A stretch of DNA of 55,370 nucleotides from Bacteroidales bacterium. Lineage in GTDB: Bacteria > Bacteroidota > Bacteroidia > Bacteroidales > Lentimicrobiaceae. The notes under the pieces are model-generated. The model did no database searches. It saw nothing but the letters and a program-made list of their open reading frames with translations, and was not told where the DNA came from. Position numbers and translations under genes: made by a program. Location of the stretch: positions 1 to 55,370 of the forward strand of contig JADIZB010000043.1 of assembly GCA_016705005.1 (NCBI GenBank). The letters run 5' to 3'. Shown here piece by piece: positions 44,039 to 54,524 of the stretch (its first letter is position 1; the number at the start of each line of letters is the position of its first letter).

Positions 44039-47000
44039 TTATTTGATGATGGTTACATCTCCCGTAACCGGACTTGAAAGCGTCCGGGTAACATACGACG
44101 GAGCTTCATAAGAGATTACATAAACATAAACCCCAGGTGGAGCAGGAACACCTTCGATGGTTCCATCCCATCCTTTTCCGGCATCTGATGAGGTAAACAA
44201 CAGTTGTCCCCACTTGGAGTAGATACTCATATTGTATAGCGATGGTTCAAATCCATTGAAATATGGTATGAATGAGTCATTCAGATTATCCCCGTTCGGT
44301 GTAAAGGCATTTGGAATAAGAAGTTCAATGTTGCATGGTACCAGCTGTACCGTATCTACGGCTTTACAACTGTTGGTGTCGACTACCTGTACCCAGTAAA
44401 TACCTTGCTCATAAACGAGCTGACTCTCAGCCGTGCTGCCATCCTGCCACAGGTAGGATGCATATCCGCTACCCGGAGCGAGCAATACCTGCTGGCCGTA
44501 GCAAATGGTGTCGGCATATCCGATATAGATGACCGGTTTCGGGTTAACCTTAACAGAAACCAGTTTCGTGGTATTGCAGAAGTCAGGGTTGGTGGCAATC
44601 AACTGGTATTGACCACCATCATTCATTCCCAGCCTTCCAAGTTGCCAGTCAGAACCGTTGTATTTGAATCCGGAAGGTCCGGTCCATTCAAAGGCGAGTT
44701 GCTGATTATCGAGTGATCCTGCATGCAGGGTTAATGTATCTTCTTCACAATAAACGCCATCGGGTGAAGTAAATACCATTGGGCTTGGCAATACCTCGGC
44801 CAGCCCCTGGGTGTATATGGCCGGAATTTCATATCCTGCAGAAGCATAGATTACACACTGCAGCCAGTGCCATTCAAGGTCGGTATTTCCCGGAGCAATT
44901 GCATTAAATCCAAGGGAGAACAGCAAGTCTCCTCCGGGAACTGTAGTGGCTCCGACATTCTGATACGTAATTCTCAATACCCCGGGGTACATGAAAGAAG
45001 TGGTAACTCCGGCTGCATTGAGGGCCGGGTTATATTGTGATATTCCGGTAAATTCTATTACACCCGGATCGTACGATAGTTCAATGGTAAATCCTGAGAC
45101 ATTGGTAAAGTCATAGGCTAGAACAGGTACTCCGACAGGTGTGTTTACACAACCAATAACCCGGCCGGCCATCAGCTCAACCTCGCCATTGATCAGGTTC
45201 TGGATAATAAACCCGAGTGATGTGATACAGCCGTTGGCATCTTTCACATAAGCAGTATAGTTGCCCGGTAACAGGCCATAGAAGGTGTCTGTAGATTGCC
45301 ACAGCGTCCCATTCATGGAGTATTCAAGCGGTTTGGCCGGACTGTCAGCGATTATCTCGGCAATACCATCCGGTTGTCCATCGTTGGCAGGGGTACAGCT
45401 GACTTCAATAATGGCCGGACCCTCTGCAGCTGTGACGACAATTCCGTTGAGACGTTCTTCACATCCGTGACTGTCTCTCACCAGCACGGTGTACGTCGCT
45501 GAAGCAAGTGACCCAAATTCATTCAATGATTGCCATGTACCAATACCTTCAATCATATACTCATGAGCCCCGGTGCCACCCGATGAAGTAATGATGATTT
45601 TACCGTTGTTTTCGCCGCAGGTTGCCGGGATTGTATCATATGAAGCAAGAATAGCCGGGGGACTCGTCACAATATAGAGTCCGAGTGGCATGGTACATCC
45701 GGCTTTATTGGCATCACCCAGCCAGATGTCGTAAGTACCTGCTGCAAGGCCTTCGAAAGTAGCGTCAGATGACCAGTTTGTTCCGCCATCTATGCTGTAC
45801 TCATAATTTCCGGAGCCTCCGGTGATGTTTGTAAATGATATTTCTCCATCCAGAGCACCAATACATGAAACTTCCGTATGGATAACCGTAGCACTCAGCT
45901 GGCCTGGTTCTTCAATGGTAACAGAAGCGGTGGCTGTGCTGCCTGCAGCATCGGTTACGGTGATGGTATAATCACCTGCAATCAGACCGGAAGCCGTTGC
46001 AGATGTCTGGGCTGCCGGATCATTCCACAGGTAGGAATAGGGCTCAACACCACCTGTTGCGGTGGCTGTGGCCTGTCCGTCGCTGTGACCGAAGCATGAG
46101 GCATGCTGATCGACCACTATTGTAACATCCAGACCCGGGATCGGATCGGTCAGGATTAATTGACCGGTTGTTGAACAACCATGAGCATCTGTAACAGTAA
46201 CGTGGTAGGTGCCAGCGGTGAGTCCGGTTGCGGTTGCCGTGGTTTGTGCCGCAGGATCATCCCACAGGTAAGAGTATAATGGTGTACCGCCGGTAACGTT
46301 GGCAGTGGCCTGACCATCATTTCCGCCTGGCGTGGTTGGATTGATTCCTGTTACATTAACAATGAGTTCTTCCGGTTCGGCAATGGTAACCGAAGCTGTA
46401 ACTGTTGTATTGGTAGCATCGGTCACCGATACTGTGTAGGTTCCGGCTACCAGTCCTGTGGCTGTGGCAGTGGTTTGTGCTGCCGGGTCGCTCCAGAGAT
46501 AACTGTATGGTGCAACACCATTGGTTGCTGTGGCGGTTGCCTGACCATCACTGAATCCGAAGCAGGAAACATTTTGATCAACAACTGCTGTAACCGAAAG
46601 GTCAGAAGCCGGATCGGTCAGGGTAATCAAATTGGTTGCAATACAACCATGGGCATCTGTAACAGTAACATGGTAAGTTCCTGCGGTGAGTCCGGTAGCT
46701 GTTGCGGTTGTTTGTGCGGCAGGATCATCCCACAGGTAGGAATATGCTGGTGTACCGCCCGAAACACTGGCGGTTGCCTGGCCATCATTTCCTCCCGGTA
46801 CCGATGGATTGATACCGGAGATATTTACAATAAGTTCTTCCGGTTCTGAAATGGTAACCGAAGCATTTGAAACATTGCCTGAGGCATCGGTTACAGTTAC
46901 AGTATATACGCCAGCGCCCAATCCGGTGGCTGTTGGGGTGGTTTGTGCTGCCGGATCATTCCAGAGGTAACTATACGGAGCAACGCCGTTGGTTGCTGTT

Positions 47001-49045
47001 GCCGTTGCCTGACCATCACTCAGTCCGAAGCAGGAGACCTGATGGTCAACAACAGCTGTCACCACCAGGTTGGATGGATCGGTCAGGGTAATCATACCGG
47101 TTGCCGTACAACCATGTGCATCCGTAACTGTAACATGGTAGGTGCCGGCGGTAAGGCCGGTTGCAGTTGCTGTGGTTTGCGCTGCCGGATCATCCCAAAC
47201 ATAGGTATACGGAACTGTACCTCCGTTAACAAACGCTGTTGCTTCTCCATCGTTGCCACCAGAAACAGATGGGTTGATGCCACCTACATTCACGATTAAT
47301 TCGTTTGGTTCCATAATGGTAACAGATGCTGTAACTGAACTTCCGTCAGCATCGGTTACAGTAACAGAATAATTGCCGGCCTGCAGGTTGGTGGCCGTTG
47401 GTGTGGTCTGGGCTGCGGGATCATCCCACAGATAGGTATAAGGTGGTGTACCTCCGGTAACTGTTACGGTTGCCTGACCATCACTGTAACCAAAACAGGA
47501 AACATTCTGGTCAACCATGGCAATGGCATTTAGTCCGGGTCCCGGGTCTGTCAGTGTAACGGCTTTTTCTGCCCGGCATCCGTTGGCATCGGTTACAAAT
47601 ACGGTGTAGGTGCCGGCAGTAAGACCTGTTGCAGTTGCTGTTGTCTGTGCCATCGGATCATCCCACAGATAAGTGTAGGGCAGGGTGCCTCCGGTTACCA
47701 CTGCGGTGGCTTGACCGTCGCTACCTCCCGGTGTTGTCGGATTGGTTCCGCTGACATTCACGATGAGTTCATCGGGTTGGGTAATGATAACGGTGGTATT
47801 GACACTGTAACCTGTTGCATCTGTAACCGAAACTGTGTATGTTCCGGCAGGCAGATTGGTTGCAGTGGCAGTGGTTTGTGCCATCGGATCGCTCCACAGG
47901 TAGCTGTAAGGTTCTTCTCCGCCGGTTGCTGTGGCTGTTGCCTGACCATCGCTGTATCCGAAGCAGGTTACCTGCCGGTCAACAATGGCTGTGATGGCAA
48001 GGTCAGACGTCGGTTCGGTCAGGGTGATGGTTCTGTTTGTTCTGCAGCCATTGGCGTCGGTAACTTCAACGGTATAGGTGCCTGCGACCAGCCCTGTGGC
48101 AGTTGCCGTGGTCTGTGCAAGCGGATCATCCCACAGATAGGTGTATGGTGGTGTTCCACCGGTCACTATGGCAGCAGCTTCTCCGTCGTTGCCTCCCGGA
48201 ATGGAAGGATTGATGCCATTGATGTTTACTGTAAGTTCATCAGGCTGCGTAATGGTAACTGTGCCGGAAATTGTACATCCCGATGCGTCGGTGATGGTGA
48301 AGTTGTAATCACCTGCAGCATAGCCCTCATACAATCCATCGGCATGAACAATTCCTTCAAGTTCAAATGTATAAGGCTCAGTTCCTCCGGAAGCAACAAG
48401 CTGAACTGATCCGTCGGATAAACCGTAGCAGCTGACATTTGTAATAAGGTTGTCAGTCTGGAGGTCGCCGAAGGTGATGGTAACCTGAGATTCAGCAGGC
48501 GGGCAGCTTCCTTCCCGTCCGAAGCCGGTTGCTGTCAGTGTGAGTGTAACGGTGCCCAGCGAAATGTCGGAAGGCCCGAAGGTATAGGTCGGATTCAGCA
48601 GCGTGGCATCGTCAAATGATCCGTCACCTGTACTTGTCCATTGCAGGTTCATGAATTCCGATGCTGTGGCATTGATAAGGGTATAAGGATTGCTGCTGCA
48701 CAGGGTAACATCTTCTCCTGCATCAGCCTCAGGTATTTCAAATACCCTGATAGTGCCGAGTTCCAGGCTGTCGCACCCATGAATACTGGTTTGAATGACC
48801 GAAAGAATGTATTCTCCAACCGCACCGTTCCAGAGGATGGTCACGGTGTCGGCAGTTTCCGGTAAATTGATGATGGTTCCGACCGGATCGGTGAGTGACC
48901 AGGCATAGGTAGAATTCGCTTCTCCGTCAATTCTGTAATGTCTTTCAGAACCAACGCATACACTGTCGATCACATACGTCTGGCCGGCCGCTCCGAAAGC
49001 GACGGCAAGAAGTAAGGTCAACAATATATGTCTCAGCCTGGTCAT
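44039..49045 (-). CDS. Giant SprB-repeat adhesin with type B T9SS domain (1668 aa)
   Basis: It has a signal peptide (MTRLRHILLTLLLAVAFGAAGQ) and an Ig-like region (about 25-200). Twelve SprB-type repeats follow, alternating between two forms: 'VSCFGYSDGQATATATGG' and 'INPSVPGGNDGQATA', each followed by 'PYTYLWDDPAAQTTATATGL' and 'AGTYTVTVTDA'. Together they make about five two-domain units of roughly 160 residues. Then come a few diverged repeats, a cohesin-like domain ('VSGFTIELSYDPGVIEF'), Ig-like segments and the CHU_C sorting domain (IPNAFTPNGDNLNDSF). SprB-type proteins are surface adhesins moved by the gliding machinery; whether this cell glides is unknown. The gene starts 1 bp after the 226-aa gene's stop. 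Confidence 0.9.
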   Translation of the reverse strand: MTRLRHILLTLLLAVAFGAAGQTYVIDSVCVGSERHYRIDGEANSTYAWSLTDPVGTIINLPETADTVTILWNGAVGEYILSVIQTSIHGCDSLELGTIRVFEIPEADAGEDVTLCSSNPYTLINATASEFMNLQWTSTGDGSFDDATLLNPTYTFGPSDISLGTVTLTLTATGFGREGSCPPAESQVTITFGDLQTDNLITNVSCYGLSDGSVQLVASGGTEPYTFELEGIVHADGLYEGYAAGDYNFTITDASGCTISGTVTITQPDELTVNINGINPSIPGGNDGEAAAIVTGGTPPYTYLWDDPLAQTTATATGLVAGTYTVEVTDANGCRTNRTITLTEPTSDLAITAIVDRQVTCFGYSDGQATATATGGEEPYSYLWSDPMAQTTATATNLPAGTYTVSVTDATGYSVNTTVIITQPDELIVNVSGTNPTTPGGSDGQATAVVTGGTLPYTYLWDDPMAQTTATATGLTAGTYTVFVTDANGCRAEKAVTLTDPGPGLNAIAMVDQNVSCFGYSDGQATVTVTGGTPPYTYLWDDPAAQTTPTATNLQAGNYSVTVTDADGSSVTASVTIMEPNELIVNVGGINPSVSGGNDGEATAFVNGGTVPYTYVWDDPAAQTTATATGLTAGTYHVTVTDAHGCTATGMITLTDPSNLVVTAVVDHQVSCFGLSDGQATATATNGVAPYSYLWNDPAAQTTPTATGLGAGVYTVTVTDASGNVSNASVTISEPEELIVNISGINPSVPGGNDGQATASVSGGTPAYSYLWDDPAAQTTATATGLTAGTYHVTVTDAHGCIATNLITLTDPASDLSVTAVVDQNVSCFGFSDGQATATATNGVAPYSYLWSDPAAQTTATATGLVAGTYTVSVTDATNTTVTASVTIAEPEELIVNVTGINPTTPGGNDGQATANVTGGTPLYSYLWDDPAAQTTATATGLTAGTYHVTVTDAHGCSTTGQLILTDPIPGLDVTIVVDQHASCFGHSDGQATATATGGVEPYSYLWNDPAAQTSATASGLIAGDYTITVTDAAGSTATASVTIEEPGQLSATVIHTEVSCIGALDGEISFTNITGGSGNYEYSIDGGTNWSSDATFEGLAAGTYDIWLGDANKAGCTMPLGLYIVTSPPAILASYDTIPATCGENNGKIIITSSGGTGAHEYMIEGIGTWQSLNEFGSLASATYTVLVRDSHGCEERLNGIVVTAAEGPAIIEVSCTPANDGQPDGIAEIIADSPAKPLEYSMNGTLWQSTDTFYGLLPGNYTAYVKDANGCITSLGFIIQNLINGEVELMAGRVIGCVNTPVGVPVLAYDFTNVSGFTIELSYDPGVIEFTGISQYNPALNAAGVTTSFMYPGVLRITYQNVGATTVPGGDLLFSLGFNAIAPGNTDLEWHWLQCVIYASAGYEIPAIYTQGLAEVLPSPMVFTSPDGVYCEEDTLTLHAGSLDNQQLAFEWTGPSGFKYNGSDWQLGRLGMNDGGQYQLIATNPDFCNTTKLVSVKVNPKPVIYIGYADTICYGQQVLLAPGSGYASYLWQDGSTAESQLVYEQGIYWVQVVDTNSCKAVDTVQLVPCNIELLIPNAFTPNGDNLNDSFIPYFNGFEPSLYNMSIYSKWGQLLFTSSDAGKGWDGTIEGVPAPPGVYVYVISYEAPSYVTRTLSSPVTGDVTIIK

Positions 49046-49046
49046 G

Positions 49047-49727
49047 CTATTTTTTCTTTGTTAAGGGTTCATACTGGTAAATACGTGAACTGCCCGGTTT
49101 CGGATTAACCGTTAGCGTGACAGAGTTCGACGGATTGTTGTTTGTTCCGTTGATATCGGTTACCGATGTTACGGTGTAGGTCGTGGTAGCTGTAGGAGTA
49201 AGTGTCAGAATATAGGGGCTTGCCATGATGTTGTCATAAGTAATGGTAGATGTACCATCAAAAACGTCAATACTCCATGGCGCATCTCCTGTAAGGTTGA
49301 TCACAAGCGTTGCATCATCCCCTTTACAGATGGGTGATGGATCATCCAGAACCGCGAATGGCAGTGCTTCGAGCACCGTTATCATACCCAGCCTGATGTT
49401 TGAACATCCGGTAGCGGATGTGGCAGTCACTTTAAAGTAGTAAACTCCTGGTGTAACCCAGGTAACCTGGACCATTGGTCCTGCGTTGCTTCCATTGAAA
49501 TAAGCATCGGCAGGGGGACAGTTACCGGGGATGGCTGCAAAATTTATACTGACATCATCGGTGTAGAGGTCCCAGGTATAAGTTGTACCAGCGACTTCCT
49601 CCACACCCAGGTCTGAAGTTTGACCAGCATACACAGTATTCGTCTGGGCCATAGCAGGAGCCATGGTCAGCAGCAATGCAATTGCCACCAGGAACAGACG
49701 TAATATGTTATACAATGGTCGTTTCAT
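49047..49727 (-). CDS. Secreted PKD/Ig-like protein encoded with the SprB-repeat adhesin (226 aa)
   Basis: It has a signal peptide (MKRPLYNILRLFLVAIALLL, ending PAMAQ). Two beta-sandwich domains follow; the second (about 120-210: 'PFAVLDDPSPICKGDDATL' and 'TTYTVTSVTDINGTNN') has the typical Ig/PKD strand pattern. The tail GSSRIYQYEPLTKKK is short, and no sorting domain is visible. One base separates it from the adhesin, so both come from one mRNA. It may be an accessory surface protein; its role is unknown. Confidence 0.78.
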   Translation of the reverse strand: MKRPLYNILRLFLVAIALLLTMAPAMAQTNTVYAGQTSDLGVEEVAGTTYTWDLYTDDVSINFAAIPGNCPPADAYFNGSNAGPMVQVTWVTPGVYYFKVTATSATGCSNIRLGMITVLEALPFAVLDDPSPICKGDDATLVINLTGDAPWSIDVFDGTSTITYDNIMASPYILTLTPTATTTYTVTSVTDINGTNNNPSNSVTLTVNPKPGSSRIYQYEPLTKKK

Positions 49728-50908
49728 CTATGTTGTTCAGAGCTCTTGGCTCAATGTTGTTGTTGCTTAGTTGTTCTTTGTCCTTTTTAAGTTCTTCAGA
49801 TTTGTTTTCAATTGTTCCTGAGGGCCATGAAATCTCATGGACCCTTTACATTTCCCCTGAGGTAGTTTTTCACTTTTTCTGACAATATAAATAGTTGGAA
49901 ATCAACAATATAAATATTGAAAAAATCGTTCTCAACAGGGCATACCTCTCCCTGTACCGGTTTTGAGGCCGGTTTTCCAGGCGCTGGTCGTCGCCATAGG
50001 GCTGGCGCCCGACTCCTGGCTGCTGAGTCTCTTGGCCGGTGTGTTACCGGGATCCTGTGATACCTGGGTATAACTTCCCCTTGTATCATGGATACCTTGT
50101 CCCTGGGCCTGTTCGGCCATGGGGGCTCAATAACACCTGGTGGCGTTCCCCTGTTGCCGTGTACACGACACACAGGGCCAAACACCGGGCCATGTTTATT
50201 GTGCGCGTTATCCATTCATTCTTAGAGAATTAGATGGTTAATGCAATATGTAAAAGATCCGACTACTTACCAATAATTGCAATAGACAGTCTTCGCTTTA
50301 CAGCTGTATTACCGGTTATGGAACACCACACCCGGAATCCGCGGAATTGCTATACAGAGAAAACCTTCAATGCATGGTTTACATCAAACTTGTAGTTACG
50401 TGTTGGTATTCGCTGCCGGTTCTTTTCGGTATTTCATAGAAAATATAAGCCTTCCGTGTAACTGAAGCTACACGACAGACCACCGATACCGGAGCCGGTC
50501 CGTTCCATATCAGGAGCACATGTGGTTCATCGATTTCATTTTTATGATTTCAATGTTGTAACAAGGCTATGCTACGTAAAGAAAATATACAGTTCCTGCA
50601 GACTGCCTTTAAAATGGCAATGCCGGAGGCTGTCCGCATCCGGATATTATGGCATTCCGCCACTTATCCACTGTATCTGTCGGTTCATATGTTGGCTGAT
50701 TCTACAATACGCTGCAACTGTTAAGGTTATTCTGTATTCAACCGGCATGTTATAAAGCAGGCCGCCAAATTCAGAAATCCTTTATCGTAAATCTGCAATC
50801 GTAAATCTGCAATTCTTTTTCTTACCCTTGTTCCCCTCCGCCTGCACAGATTATGCAGACAGAGGGAATGTTCAGGTATGAAAAAGCAACAATATGGACA
50901 TTATCCTA
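49728..50908. other. 1.2-kb region upstream of the SprB adhesin operon, no gene recognised
   Basis: The longest minus-strand frame (49835-50215) has composition and low complexity unlike a coding gene. A hairpin (GGGCCATGA/TCATGGACCC) lies at 49822-49844, and a 14-bp direct repeat (CGTAAATCTGCAAT twice) at 50785-50813. The operon's promoter must be in the 49728-50200 part, but I could not find an exact consensus box. Confidence 0.55.
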
Positions 50909-51556
50909 CTATGGGTTAGTGTTAAGCAGGAATTGCGGAGTACCTGCAATGTTCAAACAAGCCTTAACAGTGTATACTGCTGTTCTGCCAAATGCTGCAA
51001 GTGGATCACAGGCATCAGGTCCAACGCCACCGGTAATGTCGCTGGTTGTATATGCAGGCGGCAGGAATCCGTCAAGTGCTAGAGTAATTGGCTGATCAAC
51101 AAGTGTCTGCCATTGGTTGTTAAGTATCCTGATTCTGATAAGAATTGGTGTTCCGTTTACATCTGTTACAGTAGCATCTGTGGAGGAAGTAAAGTCACCG
51201 GGAACAGGAGCACCGGTAAAGGCTGCCCATCCTCCACCACCTGTTAAGATCACTTGTCCATTCCAGCGCAGCAACATAAGTCTGAGTTGCATCGAGGACT
51301 GGGAGGTTAATTGCAGGCCTCCAGTCTCCTTCAATACCACTGGCTGTTGCAATGAAATAAATAGAGTTCTCTCCATAGGTAAGGGTAACAGTTCCAGGTG
51401 TCCCGGATTAACCACTGCTGCAGTAACATCAGCTGGACATGTGAATGAAGCTGCATTTGGTTCATAGTTTGCACCATTAAGCATTGCACCATCAAGTGCA
51501 AGGAGGAAGGTATTGATAGGCTCAATCTGCCATACGCGAATGTTCTCGCTCCGCAA
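50909..51556 (-). pseudogene. Secreted beta-rich protein, C-terminal part (frameshifted)
   Basis: This is the longest frame of a broken gene that starts at 51943. It holds 'IRVWQIEPINTFLLALDGAMLNG' and ends 'TPQFLLNTNP'. The stretch about 51250-51400 makes more sense in another frame, where 'GTVTLTYGENSIYFIATASG' and 'GDWRPAINLPVLDATQTYVAALEW' can be read. At least two compensating shifts are therefore present. The repaired product would be an approximately 340-aa exported beta-protein of unknown role. Confidence 0.6.
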
Positions 51557-51655
51557 GTTGGAGTAGTTGTGGAGTTATTTTCGCGATATCTTAAGACTAG
51601 GTAGAATGGATCAGGACTTGCAAGAGCAGCAGCTGTCCATGTCAATAGGATGTGA

Positions 51656-51943
51656 TTAACGCCCGTTGCAGGAAGGTGATATGGGAGTAGCGGCATTTAC
51701 TGTAAAGAAGCCATCTGCTACATCTAAAATGGAAGCTCCATCAAGAATATTTACATTCTGGGAAATGTACCAATCATACTGGGAAGCATTCGTTCCATCA
51801 TATCCAACTCCGGAGATGATTGCAGCATAATCATATTCGATTCCTACACCAGGGTGAAGAGCATCAGGAGTACATTGAGCGTAACCATTTGAAATACCGG
51901 CAAAAATTGCCAGGAAGAGTACCAATAATAGTTGCTTTTTCAT
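51656..51943 (-). pseudogene. Secreted beta-rich protein, N-terminal part (frameshifted)
   Basis: ATG 51943 opens a clear signal peptide (MKKQLLLVLFLAIFAGISNG, ending YAQ) and a start 'CTPDALHPGVGIEYDYAAII', then frame is lost near 51670. The middle of the protein is readable in a third frame up to about 51557 ('LPATGVNHILLTWTAAALAS'). It lies 166 bp downstream of the HYR-repeat protein on the same strand. Confidence 0.65.
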
Positions 51944-52108
51944 TTTTTTGATTTTTAAGGTTTGTTATTTGTTAAAAATGCATTCTTGGTATTAGTAAAA
52001 AAATACTTAGAATTAAGTTTTTATTGTTTGCTGAGCCTGTTGGCTGATTCATTGATCGTCCTGTTTCATAGGCATCTGATTTAAGTGAATACTTTGTTTG
52101 ACTGGAGA

Positions 52109-53182
52109 CTAAGGATCCGTTATGTCAGGCCGTGGGAGAACGGTGAGGTTGACAGAAGCGGATGTATCGTTGCCGTAAACATCGGTTACGGTGAAAGTGA
52201 TAAGGTTGGTGCCGAGCGGGAAATTGATGGGTGTTGAAACTGAAATCTGACCATTTCCGGTTAGGTCAATGGTCGCATTACTGCCAAAATCAATTTCCCA
52301 TGAAATGGTCACTGCGCCCGGGCAGTTATCAGAAACCCCCGTAAGGTCAAGCAGCGTATTGCCGTTGGTCAGAATATAATAATCGCGGCGGTCCGGTGTT
52401 AAATCGTCAATGTAATAAGTTCCGCCGGGATTGTAAATGGCAGAAATGAAACCTTCAACGCAATAACCGTCAGCCAGCACAGGCAGTGTAAAGACCGGGG
52501 GTTCATCATCGGTGATGGTAATGGTTTGCGTACACACATCGGTACCTGAAGCATTGGTGGCTGTCCAGGTAATGGTGGTGGTGCCCACCGGGAAAGTGTA
52601 ATTATCAATCGGGCCGGTACCGTTATCTATAACAGCTCCTGTCATTTCCCATGACCAGGTAACCGGATCACCTGCATTCACAGTAGGTTCTGCGGGATTA
52701 ACCTGAGCTGAACATAGGCCTGCATCAGCACTCTGCGTCACACCGGCTGCACAGGTAATATCGGGTGGGTCATTGGCCGTAACGGTAACGGAAAATGGAC
52801 AGGTGGATTCATTATTGCAGTCATCGGTGGCAGTCCAGGTAAGGGTAGTAGTGCCGGTCTGGAATGTGTTGGTAACCGGGAAAGGACCGGTCCCGCTTCC
52901 CTGCGCAGCATCAGATGAGGTCCATGTAAGCATGATGGTGCCTCCGCAATTGTCAGAAGTTGTTGGGGTTGGAACAGTTACATTGGTTGCGTAAGTTTCT
53001 CCGGCATCGGCCGCAACAGTGATATAATCAGGGGCACAGCTGATTGCCGGTGGCTCAGTATCCTGCACCCAGGTGAATGTGATGCTCTCGGGGGCAGCTG
53101 CATTGCCGCAGGCATCAGTGTAGGTGGCTGTCCATGTCTGGGAATAATCGCAACCGGTATTGGTTGGTCCGGCTGTGTTCAC
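52109..53182 (-). CDS. HYR/Ig-repeat surface protein, C-terminal part
   Basis: This is the best-preserved frame (357 codons) of a large gene that runs off the right edge. It carries at least four HYR-type repeats of about 80-85 residues, with 'CTQTITITDDEPP' and 'TTTLTWTATDDCNN' strands and frequent 'GTGPIDNYTFPVG' loops. It ends 'NLTVLPRPDITDP' without a type IX sorting domain. HYR repeats are adhesion-type Ig-like modules found in large secreted proteins. The apparent start is only where the upstream frame breaks. Confidence 0.7.
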   Translation of the reverse strand: MNTAGPTNTGCDYSQTWTATYTDACGNAAAPESITFTWVQDTEPPAISCAPDYITVAADAGETYATNVTVPTPTTSDNCGGTIMLTWTSSDAAQGSGTGPFPVTNTFQTGTTTLTWTATDDCNNESTCPFSVTVTANDPPDITCAAGVTQSADAGLCSAQVNPAEPTVNAGDPVTWSWEMTGAVIDNGTGPIDNYTFPVGTTTITWTATNASGTDVCTQTITITDDEPPVFTLPVLADGYCVEGFISAIYNPGGTYYIDDLTPDRRDYYILTNGNTLLDLTGVSDNCPGAVTISWEIDFGSNATIDLTGNGQISVSTPINFPLGTNLITFTVTDVYGNDTSASVNLTVLPRPDITDP

Positions 53183-53416
53183 AACAGGAAGAATGCTTCC
53201 TTCACAATTGTCGGTTCCGGTGAAAATGGGTGCTGTTACAGTGGGGTTGATCCGCCTCCCCGCTTACCGAGGTGGTCGAGATTACCGGAATTTCATTGTC
53301 CTGCACCCAGGTGTATGTGATAATTACTGGTGATGCAGTATTGCTGCATGCATCAGTATACGTGGCTGTCCATGTCTGGGTATAGTTGCAGCCGGTAACG
53401 GATGGTCCGGACGTAT

Positions 53417-53740
53417 TTATAAGCGGAGTAATTGTTCCTTCACAATTATCGGTCCCGGTGAAAGTTGGTGCAGTAACCGCTGGATTGCACCCAGGCTGCC
53501 GCTGGTCGCCGTGGTGGAAATTACAGGAACTTCAAAGTCTTGTGTCCAGGTATAGGTAACACTCACTGGTATTGCCGCATTTCCGCAAGCATCAGTGTAG
53601 GTGGCTGTCCATGTCTGGGAATAGCTGCAACCTGTATTGGTAGGCCCTGCTGTGTTTACATCCGGTGTAACTGATCCGTCACAATTGTCGGTTCCGGAAA
53701 CGTTGGTGTTGTCACCGTTGGTTACAACCCAGGTTGCCAC
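53417..53740 (-). pseudogene. HYR-repeat protein fragment
   Basis: This continues the same giant protein in another frame: 'NTNVSGTDNCDGSVTPDVNT' and 'GCSYSQTWTATYTDACGNA' repeat the pattern of the 52109-53182 part. It becomes nonsense after residue about 85 ('SLGAIQRLL'), which marks another shift at about 53490. Confidence 0.65.
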
Positions 53741-53786
53741 TGGATGCGGCGGTGGTTATAACCAGGCAGCATTGTCCTGAGTCCAG

Positions 53787-54524
53787 TTAAAGGTAACCGG
53801 ACAGTTTGCTGTGTTGTATCCATCCGAAGCAGTAACAGTCCAGGTTTGCGTATAAGTACAACCTGTATTGGTTATAAGCCCACCTGCGGCAGTTAGCTGA
53901 AGGTGTGCCGCAGTTATCGGTAACTGTTCCTGCTTCTGTTATGGCCATTGAAGCGTCAGGCAATGTTGACGGATTGCAGGGGTAAGACCACCGGATTGGA
54001 TGGACAATCAGCAAACACCGGTGAAGTATCGTCGAAACAGTGAAAGATGTATTACAGGTTATTGAATTGCCTTCTTCATCCGTAGCCGTTATGGTGATGT
54101 TGGTTACTCCCACACCGGCAAGAGTTCCTGCTGCCGGGCTTTGGGTAATGGTAAAATCGCCGTTTTGGGTACAATTGTCGGTTAATGCGATCAATCCGGT
54201 TAAATCCGGTACGGCTGCCTGACAACTGGCACCGGCACTGGCTGTCTGAGCAGGAGCACAGGTGGTTATTACAGGTGCCTGATTATCAACTATCGTAATG
54301 TCGATGTAGCATTCGGTACTATTCATTCCTGCATCCATCAGGACCCATCTTACATTGGTCAAACCAAGCGGAAACACTGCTCCTGCCAGGTAGAACCTCC
54401 TGTGTAATTGTTGCTCAGGTGTAACCGGGCAGTTTTCTACAACGTTGGTGGGGTCAAATTCATTCCCTGTTGCAGTATAACTGCACACCCGGATCGGTGT
54501 TTCCTTGTCAGGGCTGCGGGGCAT
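53787..54524 (-). pseudogene. HYR-repeat protein fragment
   Basis: It holds HYR-type strands ('NVRWVLMDAGMNSTECYIDI', 'TTCAPAQTASAGASCQAAVP', 'TNITITATDEEGNSITCNTS') with breaks into nonsense near both ends (about 54380 and 54000). Confidence 0.6.

Noticed and set aside
47711..48409. 232-codon plus-strand frame opposite the SprB repeats
   Set aside because: It is a Cys/Gly-rich mirror of the repeat codons and repeats with the same period.
49835..50215. 126-codon minus-strand frame upstream of the SprB operon
   Set aside because: Pro/Arg-rich low-complexity translation without signal peptide or known motif; competing frames cover the same DNA.
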